A DNA stretch of 64,000 bases from Oribacterium sp. C9 (GCF_002007235.1 NZ_MUHW01000021.1:1-64000), one strand, 5' to 3'. Positions 43,883 through 52,937 are shown, counted from the first letter of the stretch. Notes: generated from the letters alone by a model not told the origin. Numbers and translations: made by a program.

Positions 43883-43911
43883 ATTATAGATAGATTGCCC
43901 TTATCTGTCAA
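43883..43911 (-). promoter_or_regulatory. Perfect consensus sigma-A promoter upstream of abi
   Basis: On the minus strand TTGACA (43906-43911) and TATAAT (43883-43888) are separated by exactly 17 bp. Both hexamers match the consensus fully. This is unusually strong for a potentially lethal gene and makes sense if most transcripts end at the hairpin just downstream. Confidence 0.9.
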
Positions 43912-43997
43912 GCCATAATCATTATCAAAAACAAGCACTACAGATGTAATATATCACTAATTTTCAGCAAAATAAATTTGTTTGCACAAAATAAAAA

Positions 43998-44633
43998 CTA
44001 TTTTTTTAATGCCTTCTCTATGTCATTAATAAAAAACGATAGCATGACACCTTTCTTCATTTTTCTTCTTAATCCGACATCTTTACGCATTTCATAAATT
44101 ATCTCTTCTAAAAGGAATAAATTCTCCTTATCCGGATTCTGAGCAGCATTTTTTCTGTACTTAATCCACTTTTTTACTACTCTATTCGATCCCCATAACG
44201 TTAAGCCTCTCGAAAATTCAGAAACTCTTTTATTAATTTCTTCTTCACTCATTCGCTTCTTTTCAGGCTTTTTTGTGTCTTCCATAATAGAATATACCAT
44301 TTCTATAAACTGCTCATACGGTATTTCTCGCTTATCATATAAAAGCTTCTTAACGTTAAAACGATAATCTACAATTTTGGCTATAATAGAACTAATAACC
44401 ACACCTGTAATCGAAACAGTTCCAGTTATCATTGCCACAACAATTACCTTATCTGTTGATGAAACAAAATTACTTAAAAAAGAACCAAATGTCGTAAAAA
44501 GATTTTTCAAAAAAACAAGAATTAAATTCAGCAGATATATTCCACCTGCAACTAGTAATAAAAATAATAATAAGCCAAATAAAGTATTTAACTTAGGATG
44601 TTTTTCAGCAAATGTCTGTCCTTTTGCATCCAT
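43998..44633 (-). CDS. Two-helix membrane protein of unknown family, 211 aa
   Basis: Helices are predicted at about residues 15-42 and 60-88 (FGLLLFLLLVAGGIYLLNL; VIVVAMITGTVSITGVVIS), with a soluble basic cytoplasmic domain of about 120 residues after them (REIPYEQFIEMVYSIM; SRGLTLWGSNRVVKKW; FLLEEIIYEMRKDVG). I do not recognise a family name. It lies 175 bp upstream of abi in the same orientation but with the abi promoter between them. Membrane-anchored proteins of this shape are frequent in defence islands, but function here is inferred from location only. Confidence 0.7.
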   Translation of the reverse strand: MDAKGQTFAEKHPKLNTLFGLLLFLLLVAGGIYLLNLILVFLKNLFTTFGSFLSNFVSSTDKVIVVAMITGTVSITGVVISSIIAKIVDYRFNVKKLLYDKREIPYEQFIEMVYSIMEDTKKPEKKRMSEEEINKRVSEFSRGLTLWGSNRVVKKWIKYRKNAAQNPDKENLFLLEEIIYEMRKDVGLRRKMKKGVMLSFFINDIEKALKK

Positions 44634-44934
44634 AGTTTATTCTCCCGCAATTCTTATAGACCTTTATTGGGAATACCTCTCCCCACTGCATTCAATTATA
44701 CATGAAATGCAGTGAGAAGACATACAATTTCTAAGCTTTTACAACATCAAAAACCTCTCCTAGCCTAACTTTCAGTGTCTAATGCACAAACTGTTGGATA
44801 TCCAACTTGTTCTTATCATCATACTCGCCAGTCTCCTTATACAACGGATGCTGGGTTACATCATATTTGTCCGACAAAAATTACCATACGACTCAATGAT
44901 GTAAGATGCATAAATTATATCTTTAAAATCTCGG

Positions 44935-45120
44935 TATGCATCCCATATACGTTTTTTATCATTTGGGATGCATATTTTAAGGTGTTATGCCACATTCTCA
45001 TTCTAAAGTTGCTCTACTATAAGCGAAAATGCATCCCAAATCGCAATATTCCTATATTGGGATGCATTTACTCCCTAATTTATGCATCCCAAAATGCTTT
45101 TTTCTTCGTTTGGGATGCAT
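44935..45120. repeat. Array of three palindromes with identical arms
   Basis: Three hairpins share the arm sequence TGCATCCCA/TGGGATGCA: 44935-44974 (11-bp arms), 45027-45069 (13 bp, AAATGCATCCCAA) and 45082-45120 (12 bp). Loops of 15-18 nt differ. So six copies of one 9-mer alternate in orientation. This is not a CRISPR: copies are inverted, and spacing is irregular. A single reading frame across it (44775-45146) would encode repeated WDA tripeptides and is probably an artefact of the repeats. The rest of 44634-44934 holds no visible gene. Confidence 0.8.
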
Positions 45121-45139
45121 TGCGGCACTACAAGGGTAA

Positions 45140-45320
45140 AAAATAGAGAGCCCCGAAGGACTCTCTACCTTTAAAATGTATTGGCTAAACAAATTTTTTG
45201 TTAGCTAACTGAATTATTAATTATTGCAAATTACTTATTTGCAATTGCTGCCTGTCCTGCAGTCACTACACATACCCCTATCCCCACTGTACTCAAAAGT
45301 AATAGAAATCTCCTACTCCC
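45140..45320 (-). ncRNA. Candidate structured small RNA or small-peptide transcript
   Basis: On the minus strand the region ends with an excellent terminator: AGAGAGTCC-TTCG-GGGCTCTCT (UUCG tetraloop) followed by A and six T (down to 45140). Upstream lie ATTGCAAAT/ATTTGCAAT and TTAGCTAACAAA/TTTGTTTAGC inverted repeats. A tiny frame starting at a TTG reads STVGIGVCVVTAGQAAIANK then stops. The neighbouring genes on this strand do not explain this terminator, so an unannotated transcript probably begins between 45300 and 45430. Confidence 0.5.
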
Positions 45321-45430
45321 TCAAGTTATACAAACATCAAGTAATATAAATCTCCGCCCTGCCGAAATACATAGTAGTCGATAAGTCTTATCATGCAAAC
45401 GAAACAACAGCACTTAAGGAACGGACCTGT

Positions 45431-47929
45431 ATGCGGAAAAATAATCTTTTCAATTTTTTTAGATTCGCTTTTGCCATAACAGGTATACTTTGCCTATTTT
45501 TAGCCTTATCACAGCTTTCATATTACATTATGAACACCAGGGACCAGGAGCCCGATCACTCCACTGTCGAGATCAGGCAAAATGTCCTGTACTTAAGCTC
45601 TTTTGACTCCATGCACGCTAACTATGACGAAAAGAAAAACGGAATCGAAAGTGTTTTTTATGACAACGGCATACAATTCGATATCGCCTTCATGGATGTC
45701 AAAAGCTTCAGCGGTGATTCTAATGTCTCAAGTTTCTACAATTTTTTCTCAGAACGCTATAACAACAACTCTGCAGACTATACAGGAATCATTGTAAGTG
45801 ATGATAAAGCCCTCCAGTTTGCCATGGACCATCAGAAAGAATTTTTTGATGGACTTCCCATCGTTTTCTTCGCGATCAATAACCGGGAACGTGCAGACAC
45901 GGCAGAGGCCAATCCTTATATAACAGGCGTCTTCGAACCTGACTACATAGGTGACACCATAAAATATACTGTTGCAACTATGCCTCACAGAAAGACATTT
46001 GTGGCACTTCATGACGAATCCGAAGCCGGCCTTGTAGATATTGATGAATTTTTAGCATACACTCAGGATTTGCCTGATTACGATATTATCGAAATCAATA
46101 CCGCCAGACTCACTATGTCCGAGATCATAGAGGAACTTAAAAAACTCCCTGATGACTCAGTCGTTTTTTACATGGCCTGTTACAATGACGCCACCGGACA
46201 TAAGTATTCTCTCCTTGATCTGACCAACACCATCAAAGAGTATACAGATGCCCCCATCATGAGAAATTATGTCGGAGGCAGAGAAATGGGCATTCTGGGC
46301 GGTACTTATATGAATGCTTTTGATCAGGCAAAACAGGCTGCGATCATTCTTAACGATATACTGAATAACAACAAAAAAATCACCGATTATGATCTCATGA
46401 CCGATGCTGCAAGCATTACCTGCTTCAATTACAGTCTCATGAAAAAATACGGGATCAGCGAAAAGCTGCTGCCTGAAGACACTGTATACATAAATAAGCC
46501 CATGTCTTTATACGAAACCTATAAAGACATTCTTCCCATTGCTGTCTTTATTATGCTGTCCCTGCTTTCGCTGGTCGGATCCATAAGTTTTGCTTTTATT
46601 AATGAGAAAAATCATGTTAAAGATCTGGAAAGATCAAAGACTGAGATCGAAAACTCGAAGTTCTTGCTTCAGTATCAGGCCGAACACGATGAGCTGCTGG
46701 ATCTTTTAAACAGAAGAAGTATAGTAAATTATCTTCAGGAGAATGTTAAATCAAACAGTAAATATTCCATCATCCTGCTTGATATCGATGGCTTCAAGGA
46801 TGTAAATGAAAACTACGGACATGTCACCGGCGATCTTATCCTTAACGATATAGCCGACCGCCTTAAATATTTCTCAGATTCTCATGATCTCATCATAGGA
46901 AGATACGGCGGAGATGAGTTTATAATGCTTAAATGCGGCAGTTGGCTGGACAAAGACTCTGAGATAGTAAAGGACCTGGTGGATCTTTTCAGCAAACCCT
47001 TTGTTGCAGGAGAAGTAAACATTCTGCTTTCAATAAGTGTCGGCATCTCGCACTCTGATAACAGCTCTGATTCTCAGGAACATATCATCAATTCTGAAAT
47101 CGCATTATATGAGGCGAAAGCTAACGGCAAAAATATAGTATGTGTTTATGCCGATGAAATGAAGCAGAAACTATCCGAAGAATCCAATATAAAGAATGCC
47201 TTTTTAAATGCATTCGACCACGACGGGTTCTACATGAAATATCAGCCGAAGGTTTCCGCAAAAACAAGGGAACTCATAGGATTCGAGGCTCTTGTGCGAC
47301 TTAAGGACGCACCTTTCGGTCCAGGTCAGTTTATTCCTATAGCAGAGAAAAACGGCTGGACATCCAAACTCGGACGTATCATTACAGAGATCGTTATAAA
47401 GCAGATCGCTAAGTGGAAATCTGAAGGCAGGACTATTTATCCCGTATCCATAAACTATTCCAGCAGACAGCTGAATGATACAGGTTATGTTGAATTCCTT
47501 GAGTCTCTGCTTGAAAAATACGGTATTGAACCAAAGTACATAGAAATCGAGATCACCGAAAGTCTTCTGGTGGAGAAGACGGATGTATCCGAAAAGCTTT
47601 TCGCCGACCTTAAAAGACTGGGAATCAGTCTCCTCCTTGACGATTTCGGAACCGGTTATTCTTCCCTGGCATATCTTACCTATGTACCGGTGGAAAATGT
47701 AAAACTGGATAAATCTCTGGTGGACAGCTACCTTGTTGACGGCAAGGATGCCTTTATAAAAGACGTAATCCAGCTTGTACACGATATAGGCAAGCTCATC
47801 ACCATAGAGGGCGTTGAAGAGGAGTGGCAGTTTGAAAGACTGCGAGAATTCAATGCTGATATGATACAAGGCTACTTCTTCTCAGAGCCCCTTGACCCTG
47901 ATGAGGCCATAAACTATTCAGCCGATTAA
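45431..47929 (+). CDS. Periplasmic-sensor GGDEF-EAL cyclic-di-GMP protein 2
   Basis: The 832-aa paralog of the protein at 7682-10177 has the same order: helix (about 12-34), extracytoplasmic substrate-binding-like sensor (VLYLSSFDSMHANYDEKKNG...), second helix (about 368-392), GGDEF (about 418-575; GRYGGDEFIML intact, no RxxD inhibitory site), EAL (about 590-825; FEALVRL, ITESLLVE, LLDDFGTGYSSLAYL, VKLDKSLVD, EGVEEEWQ). Both proteins are alike along the full length, but their sensor regions differ more than the cytoplasmic parts. The start follows AAGGAACGG. It lies at the edge of the accessory region. Confidence 0.93.
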   Translation: MRKNNLFNFFRFAFAITGILCLFLALSQLSYYIMNTRDQEPDHSTVEIRQNVLYLSSFDSMHANYDEKKNGIESVFYDNGIQFDIAFMDVKSFSGDSNVSSFYNFFSERYNNNSADYTGIIVSDDKALQFAMDHQKEFFDGLPIVFFAINNRERADTAEANPYITGVFEPDYIGDTIKYTVATMPHRKTFVALHDESEAGLVDIDEFLAYTQDLPDYDIIEINTARLTMSEIIEELKKLPDDSVVFYMACYNDATGHKYSLLDLTNTIKEYTDAPIMRNYVGGREMGILGGTYMNAFDQAKQAAIILNDILNNNKKITDYDLMTDAASITCFNYSLMKKYGISEKLLPEDTVYINKPMSLYETYKDILPIAVFIMLSLLSLVGSISFAFINEKNHVKDLERSKTEIENSKFLLQYQAEHDELLDLLNRRSIVNYLQENVKSNSKYSIILLDIDGFKDVNENYGHVTGDLILNDIADRLKYFSDSHDLIIGRYGGDEFIMLKCGSWLDKDSEIVKDLVDLFSKPFVAGEVNILLSISVGISHSDNSSDSQEHIINSEIALYEAKANGKNIVCVYADEMKQKLSEESNIKNAFLNAFDHDGFYMKYQPKVSAKTRELIGFEALVRLKDAPFGPGQFIPIAEKNGWTSKLGRIITEIVIKQIAKWKSEGRTIYPVSINYSSRQLNDTGYVEFLESLLEKYGIEPKYIEIEITESLLVEKTDVSEKLFADLKRLGISLLLDDFGTGYSSLAYLTYVPVENVKLDKSLVDSYLVDGKDAFIKDVIQLVHDIGKLITIEGVEEEWQFERLREFNADMIQGYFFSEPLDPDEAINYSAD

Positions 47930-48054
47930 AGGAAGAGTTACGCCTGACACTACCTATTGATACTCACGTAATTTGATTGAGTGAAAATAGTCGATGCCGA
48001 TTCTTTTCGCGCCTTGCGCTATTGGGAATGTTAGCTCATATTGAGTTTCTTCAG

Positions 48055-48105
48055 TGGGAACACCAGCTTCATTTAAATTCGCTTCGCGATGGGCAGGCGC
48101 TATAT
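48055..48105. repeat. REP-like palindrome, copy 2
   Basis: The sequence GGGAACACCAG, then AAATTCGCTTCGCGA, then GGCGCTATAT, matches the elements at 6038 and 55765 in order and spacing. Confidence 0.5.
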
Positions 48106-48111
48106 AACAAA

Positions 48112-48145
48112 CCCCTTAGGGACCTTTTCTCTGGTCCCGAAGGGG
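48112..48145. terminator. Two-way terminator between convergent genes
   Basis: CCCCTTAGGGACC and GGTCCCGAAGGGG form 13-bp arms with one mismatch and an 8-nt loop between the GGDEF-EAL gene (plus) and the amidotransferase gene (minus). T-rich flanks are only moderate. Confidence 0.8.
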
Positions 48146-48202
48146 CTGATATTATATATCAGATTCCTGCAGAACCTGACACTTGTTATGAATTATTTCA
48201 TA

Positions 48203-48895
48203 TTATTTAGCCTTAAGCTCTCTCACCTTATCAATATAAAACTCAAGTACCTTATATCCATCCACCACATCAGGATGCATTTTTGAAGCTCTGCATCTTT
48301 CAGGATGCCACTGTGTGGTCCAGATGGGAAGTGTGCAGTGATGAGTGCCTTCGATAACTCTGTCTCCTGTGGCACTGTAGAGGTCCACTATGAGACCTTC
48401 TCCCAGCACTTCCGATGCCTGATGATGAGAACTGTTTATCTCGAATTTGTCTCCGTAGATCGGCTTGAACCATGAATCTTCGCCGCTTATCTCTGCGGTA
48501 TGGAACTTGTCTGGACCGGAAAGAATGTCTCTTGCATGATACTTTTTCGTTGGAAGATCCTGAATGAGCTTGCCACCGAAAAAGACATTGACAAGCTGGT
48601 GACCGCGGCATATACCGAGCACCGGCTTTTTTGCATCAACAAAAGCCTTGAGATATCTTTCCTGAAGCTTATCAAGTTCATCATTTATTTCGCCGCAGGA
48701 CTTATTGATACATCCATACCATATCGGGTCAATGTCTATCCCTCCCGGCAAAAGCAGTCCGTCAAAATCATTGATATCAAAATCCTGGCAGCAATGCTTA
48801 ACTGTCGCCTCTGCTCCCTGAGCCTCGATAGCATTGACATAATTTGTAAGATCGCATGGGAGCGCCGGAATAACTATTTTTACTGTATCCATCAT
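48203..48895 (-). CDS. Class I glutamine amidotransferase (peptidase C26, PuuD-like)
   Basis: The 230-aa enzyme has the nucleophile Cys in VLGICRGHQLVNVFFGGKL (about residues 95-113), and the His-Glu pair in TQWHPERC (about 193-200), with GLLLPGGIDIDP at about 47-58. This is the gamma-glutamyl-GABA hydrolase/ gamma-glutamyl peptide hydrolase group that releases glutamate from gamma-glutamyl compounds. It follows the polar amino acid importer in the same orientation with a spacer of about 160 bp, so import of a gamma-glutamyl compound is an attractive but unproved link. Confidence 0.88.
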   Translation of the reverse strand: MMDTVKIVIPALPCDLTNYVNAIEAQGAEATVKHCCQDFDINDFDGLLLPGGIDIDPIWYGCINKSCGEINDELDKLQERYLKAFVDAKKPVLGICRGHQLVNVFFGGKLIQDLPTKKYHARDILSGPDKFHTAEISGEDSWFKPIYGDKFEINSSHHQASEVLGEGLIVDLYSATGDRVIEGTHHCTLPIWTTQWHPERCRASKMHPDVVDGYKVLEFYIDKVRELKAK

Positions 48896-49057
48896 ATTTG
48901 CCGCAAAAGCAGCATCCTCCTGAAAACTTTATTTGAAACTCATGTCCTGATTCTAAGTTTGGCATTATATACTCGTCACACTTAGCAGTCAATATGTAAC
49001 AGCACCATGAAAATATCTGTCTTTATCACCTGTTGCATAAGAAATAAACAAAGAATC

Positions 49058-49831
49058 TTAGTGTCTGTTTATCGACTCCAGAAATTCCTTAGCTCTTTCT
49101 GACTTAGGAGCTGTAAAGAATTCCTCAGGTGTATTTTCTTCCACTATTGCACCGTCTGCCATGAACACCACCCTGTTGGCAACTCTGCGGGCAAAGTTCA
49201 TCTCATGGGTGACCACGATCATGGTCATGCCTTCATTGGCAAGCTCGATCATGACGTCCAGAACCTCCTGAATCATTTCAGGATCAAGTGCGCTGGTAGG
49301 CTCGTCAAAAAGCATCACCTTGGGATGCATGGCGAGGGAACGGGCGATGGCTGCTCTCTGCTGCTGTCCTCCTGAAAGCTGCGCCGGCATCTTCTGTGCC
49401 TGTGAGTCGACACCTACCCTCTTAAGAAGCTCCATAGCCTCCTTCTTCACTTCCTCCTTCGGGCGATGAAGCACATCCACCGGCCCCATACAGACATTGT
49501 CGAGGATGGATTTATGGGCAAAAAGATTGAAGGACTGGAACACCATTCCTATTTCAGCCCTAAGGCCCGCAAGCTCTGCGCCGCCTTCAGGAAGCTTCTT
49601 GCCTTCTATCAGTATCTCTCCTGAATTTATGCTCTCAAGGCGATTGATGGTGCGGCACAATGTTGACTTACCGGAACCCGATGGCCCGATAAGAACAACC
49701 ACTTCTCCCTTTTTTACTTGAAGATTTATATCCTTCAGGGCATGAAGCTCCCCGTAATATTTCTCAACATGCTTTAATTCAACTATAGTTTTATCTGAGT
49801 CCTTCTCAGTAACATTAACTTCACTATTCAT
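49058..49831 (-). CDS. Polar amino acid ABC importer ATPase
   Basis: This 257-aa GlnQ-type ATPase has Walker [13 protein letters not shown] (about residues 39-50), signature [19 protein letters not shown] (about 147-165), Walker [16 protein letters not shown] and switch His in VTHEMNF. An extra head of about 12 residues precedes the usual start ([13 protein letters not shown]), so an internal start is possible. It is the last gene of the importer operon: binding protein, permease, permease, ATPase. Confidence 0.95.
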   Translation of the reverse strand: MNSEVNVTEKDSDKTIVELKHVEKYYGELHALKDINLQVKKGEVVVLIGPSGSGKSTLCRTINRLESINSGEILIEGKKLPEGGAELAGLRAEIGMVFQSFNLFAHKSILDNVCMGPVDVLHRPKEEVKKEAMELLKRVGVDSQAQKMPAQLSGGQQQRAAIARSLAMHPKVMLFDEPTSALDPEMIQEVLDVMIELANEGMTMIVVTHEMNFARRVANRVVFMADGAIVEENTPEEFFTAPKSERAKEFLESINRH

Positions 49832-50037
49832 TATTTTTTCCTTTATTTTCCTTTATCCACTGTTCCAAATTCTCTGTGAGATGATCCGATTTAGATATTC
49901 TCCGATATGTAAAATACTTCCATTTGACCCGCTATACTAAACTCTGCTTTATCTTCCACCCGGAATGTATCCCGGCCATCTCTTTTCTGCACTTACATAT
50001 CTCTTTCATGTCACTCACACATCACTGCGGCAGCTTT

Positions 50038-50865
50038 TCATCTCCCCACCACCGGTACCATACCGCCTCGTTTTGCAAGTGTGACAGAAACCTTATTCAA
50101 AAGATAATTTATAAGTACATAGATCACCGCTGCCATGAGATATACAGAAAGCAGCGCGTCGTAGTTTGATATCAGGACCTTTGCGTTCTGCATAAGATCC
50201 GGAAAGTTCACGATATATGAAAATGTCGTATCCTTCACAACGATGACCAGATCTGAAACCAGTGCCGGTATCACATATCTTATGGCCTGAGGGAAAATGA
50301 TCTTCGTGAATACCATGGTTTCCCGCATGCCGATGGATAAAGCCGCTTCTCTCTGTCCCTTGGGAACAGCATTGACACCTGATCTCAAAACCTCCGCAAC
50401 CATACCTGAAGCTGAAATCGCAACAGGGAGGGAAACGCGCCATATGGATGGAAGGTTGATGCCCATCTTCGGCACATAAAGGAAAAAGAAATAAATAAAC
50501 AAAAGGGTCGGTACTCCTCTTGTGAATTCGGTAAGTGCGGTACCCGCCATGTTGAGAGGCTTGTAAAAGCTTATCCTCATTACCATGAAAACGAATCCGA
50601 TCAAAAGTGCCAGAACACCCGCAAGGAGTGAAGCTTCGACGGTTCCCAAAAGACCTTCCCCGATGAACTTCCATGTAGTAAGTCTCATGAAAAAGCTCCA
50701 GTACTTTTCATCAAACTGGCCGTTATCCTTAAACAGCTTCAAAATGTAAAGCATGAAGACCGCTATGGCAAAGAGTGAAACCACCGTCACCAATGTTATT
50801 TTCTTTCGGGTTCCTGCATCCGGCTGCTCATAAAGCGCATCTCTGACTGTTCTTTGTTCATTCAT
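50038..50865 (-). CDS. Polar amino acid ABC importer permease 2 (GluD-like)
   Basis: The 275-aa permease has a soluble head of about 25 residues, about five membrane helices, and the ATPase-coupling EAA loop EVLRSGVNAVPKGQREAALS (about 158-177). It overlaps the preceding permease by 4 bases (ATGA at 50862-50865). A HisM-type heterodimer with permease 1 is expected. Confidence 0.93.
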   Translation of the reverse strand: MNEQRTVRDALYEQPDAGTRKKITLVTVVSLFAIAVFMLYILKLFKDNGQFDEKYWSFFMRLTTWKFIGEGLLGTVEASLLAGVLALLIGFVFMVMRISFYKPLNMAGTALTEFTRGVPTLLFIYFFFLYVPKMGINLPSIWRVSLPVAISASGMVAEVLRSGVNAVPKGQREAALSIGMRETMVFTKIIFPQAIRYVIPALVSDLVIVVKDTTFSYIVNFPDLMQNAKVLISNYDALLSVYLMAAVIYVLINYLLNKVSVTLAKRGGMVPVVGR

Positions 50866-51521
50866 CGTATGATCCTCACTTTCTTATCTATAAAGCTTCC
50901 GATCTGTCCGATGATGACAGCAGTTCCGCAATACATAATTGAAGAAATCAGAAACGAAGTGACTCCGCCCACATCTCTTGTGTTTATATATGAAACAAGT
51001 CCCGTCAGGTCCTTCGGATTCAATGGAACCTGAGATGCCAGAGATGTGGTGAGCATGGTTGCGATCAGGAGATTAGTCATTGGCAGTACTGAAAATCTAA
51101 CGGCCTGAGGGATGACCACTTTCCGCATCATTGTGCCGAAGGTCATACCCAGTGATCTCGCTGCTTCGATCTGGCCAATGCCTATGGCGTCAATTCCGCT
51201 CATGAGATATTCCGAGCAGAATGCCGCAGGTATCATGGTGGTGGCAGTCAGCACGCACTGATAGTACGAAAGAATGATATTCAGGTTCGGTAATGCATAA
51301 ACCAGAACTATCAGAAGAGATGCCCCGGGGATATTTCTGAATATCTGCACATATAGATCGCCAAATATACGTAAAGGTTTTATAGGGCAAACTCTCATCA
51401 CGGTGATGATGATGCCAATCATCAAAGCACCTGCAAATGACAATGCTGTCAGCTGCCATGTGGTGAATAAAGCCTGTATGTATTTTTCGCCATATTGAGA
51501 TAGTAATTCACTAATAGTCAT
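50862..51521 (-). CDS. Polar amino acid ABC importer permease 1 (GluC-like)
   Basis: The 219-aa permease has five helices and the EAA loop EYLMSGIDAIGIGQIEAARS (about residues 107-126). It is preceded by the binding-protein gene, with a strong stem-loop at 51548-51578 between them. Its first segment TWQLTALSFAGALMIGIIIT is typical of the family. Confidence 0.93.
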   Translation of the reverse strand: MTISELLSQYGEKYIQALFTTWQLTALSFAGALMIGIIITVMRVCPIKPLRIFGDLYVQIFRNIPGASLLIVLVYALPNLNIILSYYQCVLTATTMIPAAFCSEYLMSGIDAIGIGQIEAARSLGMTFGTMMRKVVIPQAVRFSVLPMTNLLIATMLTTSLASQVPLNPKDLTGLVSYINTRDVGGVTSFLISSIMYCGTAVIIGQIGSFIDKKVRIIR

Positions 51522-51547
51522 AACTTTTCCTTGAAATACACATACGA

Positions 51548-51578
51548 CATGACAGAACAGGAACCCTGTTCTGCCATG
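51548..51578 (-). terminator. Intercistronic stem-loop after the amino acid binding protein
   Basis: CATGGCAGAACAGG and CCTGTTCTGTCATG form a 14-bp stem (one G-U) with a 3-nt loop on the minus strand and no T tract. It likely stabilises the binding-protein message, as does the stem at 6114-6138 in the other importer. Confidence 0.7.
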
Positions 51579-51701
51579 CCGTAATCTTCATTGCTCACTA
51601 ATTATCATTACATGTCAAAGTGTATGTAGATCCTTTTTAGAAAAACAATCCACTTTAAAAAGAAGACCTTTATCTTATGAAATTCGAACAGACGTCTTCC
51701 A

Positions 51702-52733
51702 TCAGCCTACAGCCGGTGCCTCAGGTGCTTCGCTGATTCCTGTTCTGTCTCCGAGACTAACCTTCCAGAGATCCTTCCAGAGACCTTCCTCTTCGATCTT
51801 CTTGAGGAAGTTGTTCACGAACAGAACTCCGTCAGAATCCTTAGGAAGTCCGATACCGTAATTATCTTCAGGTCCGAAAACATCGCCTGCGATCTGGTAC
51901 TTGCCGGGTTCCTTTACGAGAGCATTGAGCATAAGAGTATAGTCAGTCACATAGGCATCTACTCTTCCCTGCTCAAGAGCTGTACGTGCTTCGATATCTG
52001 AAGAGAACTCCTCTACAGTTGCCTCAGGTGCAAACTCCTCGAGGATAGAAGGACCTGTTGATCCTGCCTGAGTTGCCACTACTTTTCCGGCAAGGCTGTC
52101 AACCCCTGCGATGTCTGCATTATCAGCCTTTACAAGTACAGCCTGTCTGGATGTGTAGTAAGGACCTGCAAATGAGATAAGCTCCTTACGCTTGTCTGTA
52201 ATTGAATATGTTGCGAATACTGCATTGACCTGACCTGTTGTCAGAACTGATTCACGTGTGCTTGAGTCGACCTGAACCACTTCAAACTTTGACTCATCAC
52301 CGAGGATATATCTGGTAAGAAGCTGATAGAGACCTGCATCGAATCCGCGGATTCCGTTGTCTGTCTCATCAAGCTGGCTGAAAAGCTGTGATGTACGTGT
52401 TCCACCGACCTTGAGAACACCGGCTGCCTTTACTGCAGAAGCCCACTCTGAAGATGCGATCTCTGCATCATCTGCTACGGGTCCCTTTGTGAGGAGTTCA
52501 TCAAAAGCAGCCTTGTCGATAGGTGCTGCCTGAGGCTCTGTCACTTCCTGAGCTTTAGATTCCTGAGCCTGAGCTGTTTCCTTTGCAGCCTCTGTCACAG
52601 CTTCTTTTGCTGCCTCAGTAGCCTTTGTTGCAGCTTCTGTAGCAGCCGGTGCCGAACTACCGCATGCTGTTGAAACTGCCATAGATGCTGATACCAGAAG
52701 GCATGCTGCAAATCTCTTGAAATTCTTCTTCAT
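51702..52733 (-). CDS. Polar amino acid-binding lipoprotein (GluB-like)
   Basis: I start at 52733 (MKKNFKRFAACLL; AAGGAGGAG upstream), giving 343 aa. The signal peptide ends in a lipobox-like VSTAC (about residues 18-22). A long Ala/Thr/Glu/Lys linker follows (about 25-75), then the SBP_bac_3 fold: GVLKVGGTRTSQLFSQLDE, GIRGFDAGLYQLLTRYILG, TYSITDKRKELISFAGPYY (about 165-183). The latter two are the ligand-site motifs of the glutamate/aspartate binding group. First gene of the importer operon and divergent from a LysR regulator. Confidence 0.93.
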   Translation of the reverse strand: MKKNFKRFAACLLVSASMAVSTACGSSAPAATEAATKATEAAKEAVTEAAKETAQAQESKAQEVTEPQAAPIDKAAFDELLTKGPVADDAEIASSEWASAVKAAGVLKVGGTRTSQLFSQLDETDNGIRGFDAGLYQLLTRYILGDESKFEVVQVDSSTRESVLTTGQVNAVFATYSITDKRKELISFAGPYYTSRQAVLVKADNADIAGVDSLAGKVVATQAGSTGPSILEEFAPEATVEEFSSDIEARTALEQGRVDAYVTDYTLMLNALVKEPGKYQIAGDVFGPEDNYGIGLPKDSDGVLFVNNFLKKIEEEGLWKDLWKVSLGDRTGISEAPEAPAVG

Positions 52734-52937
52734 AATCGTCTCCTCCTTTTTCATCCACTGAGGATGTGTCATTCGATTTACACATTTTATCAGCTGGTTC
52801 AGAATCCTGGGTAATACATATTTCTAATCTGTAGATATAACTGAAATTTATTGCTCTGTAGACTAACCCATATCACGATTCATAACACGTTATTTAGGAT
52901 TTTTGCCGATATATTGAAAAGCTCTCATTAGCACATA

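Noticed and set aside
44935-45120. Possible CRISPR array
   Set aside because: The repeats are inverted rather than direct, only 9-13 bp long, irregularly spaced, and no cas gene is present.
44775-45146. 123-codon plus-strand open frame across the palindrome array
   Set aside because: The frame has no ribosome site, and its repeated WDA/IWDA tripeptides come from the GGGATGCA arms; it is an artefact of the inverted repeats.
47977-48210. 77-codon plus-strand frame after the second GGDEF-EAL gene
   Set aside because: It runs through a REP-like element and the two-way terminator, so it is unlikely to be translated.
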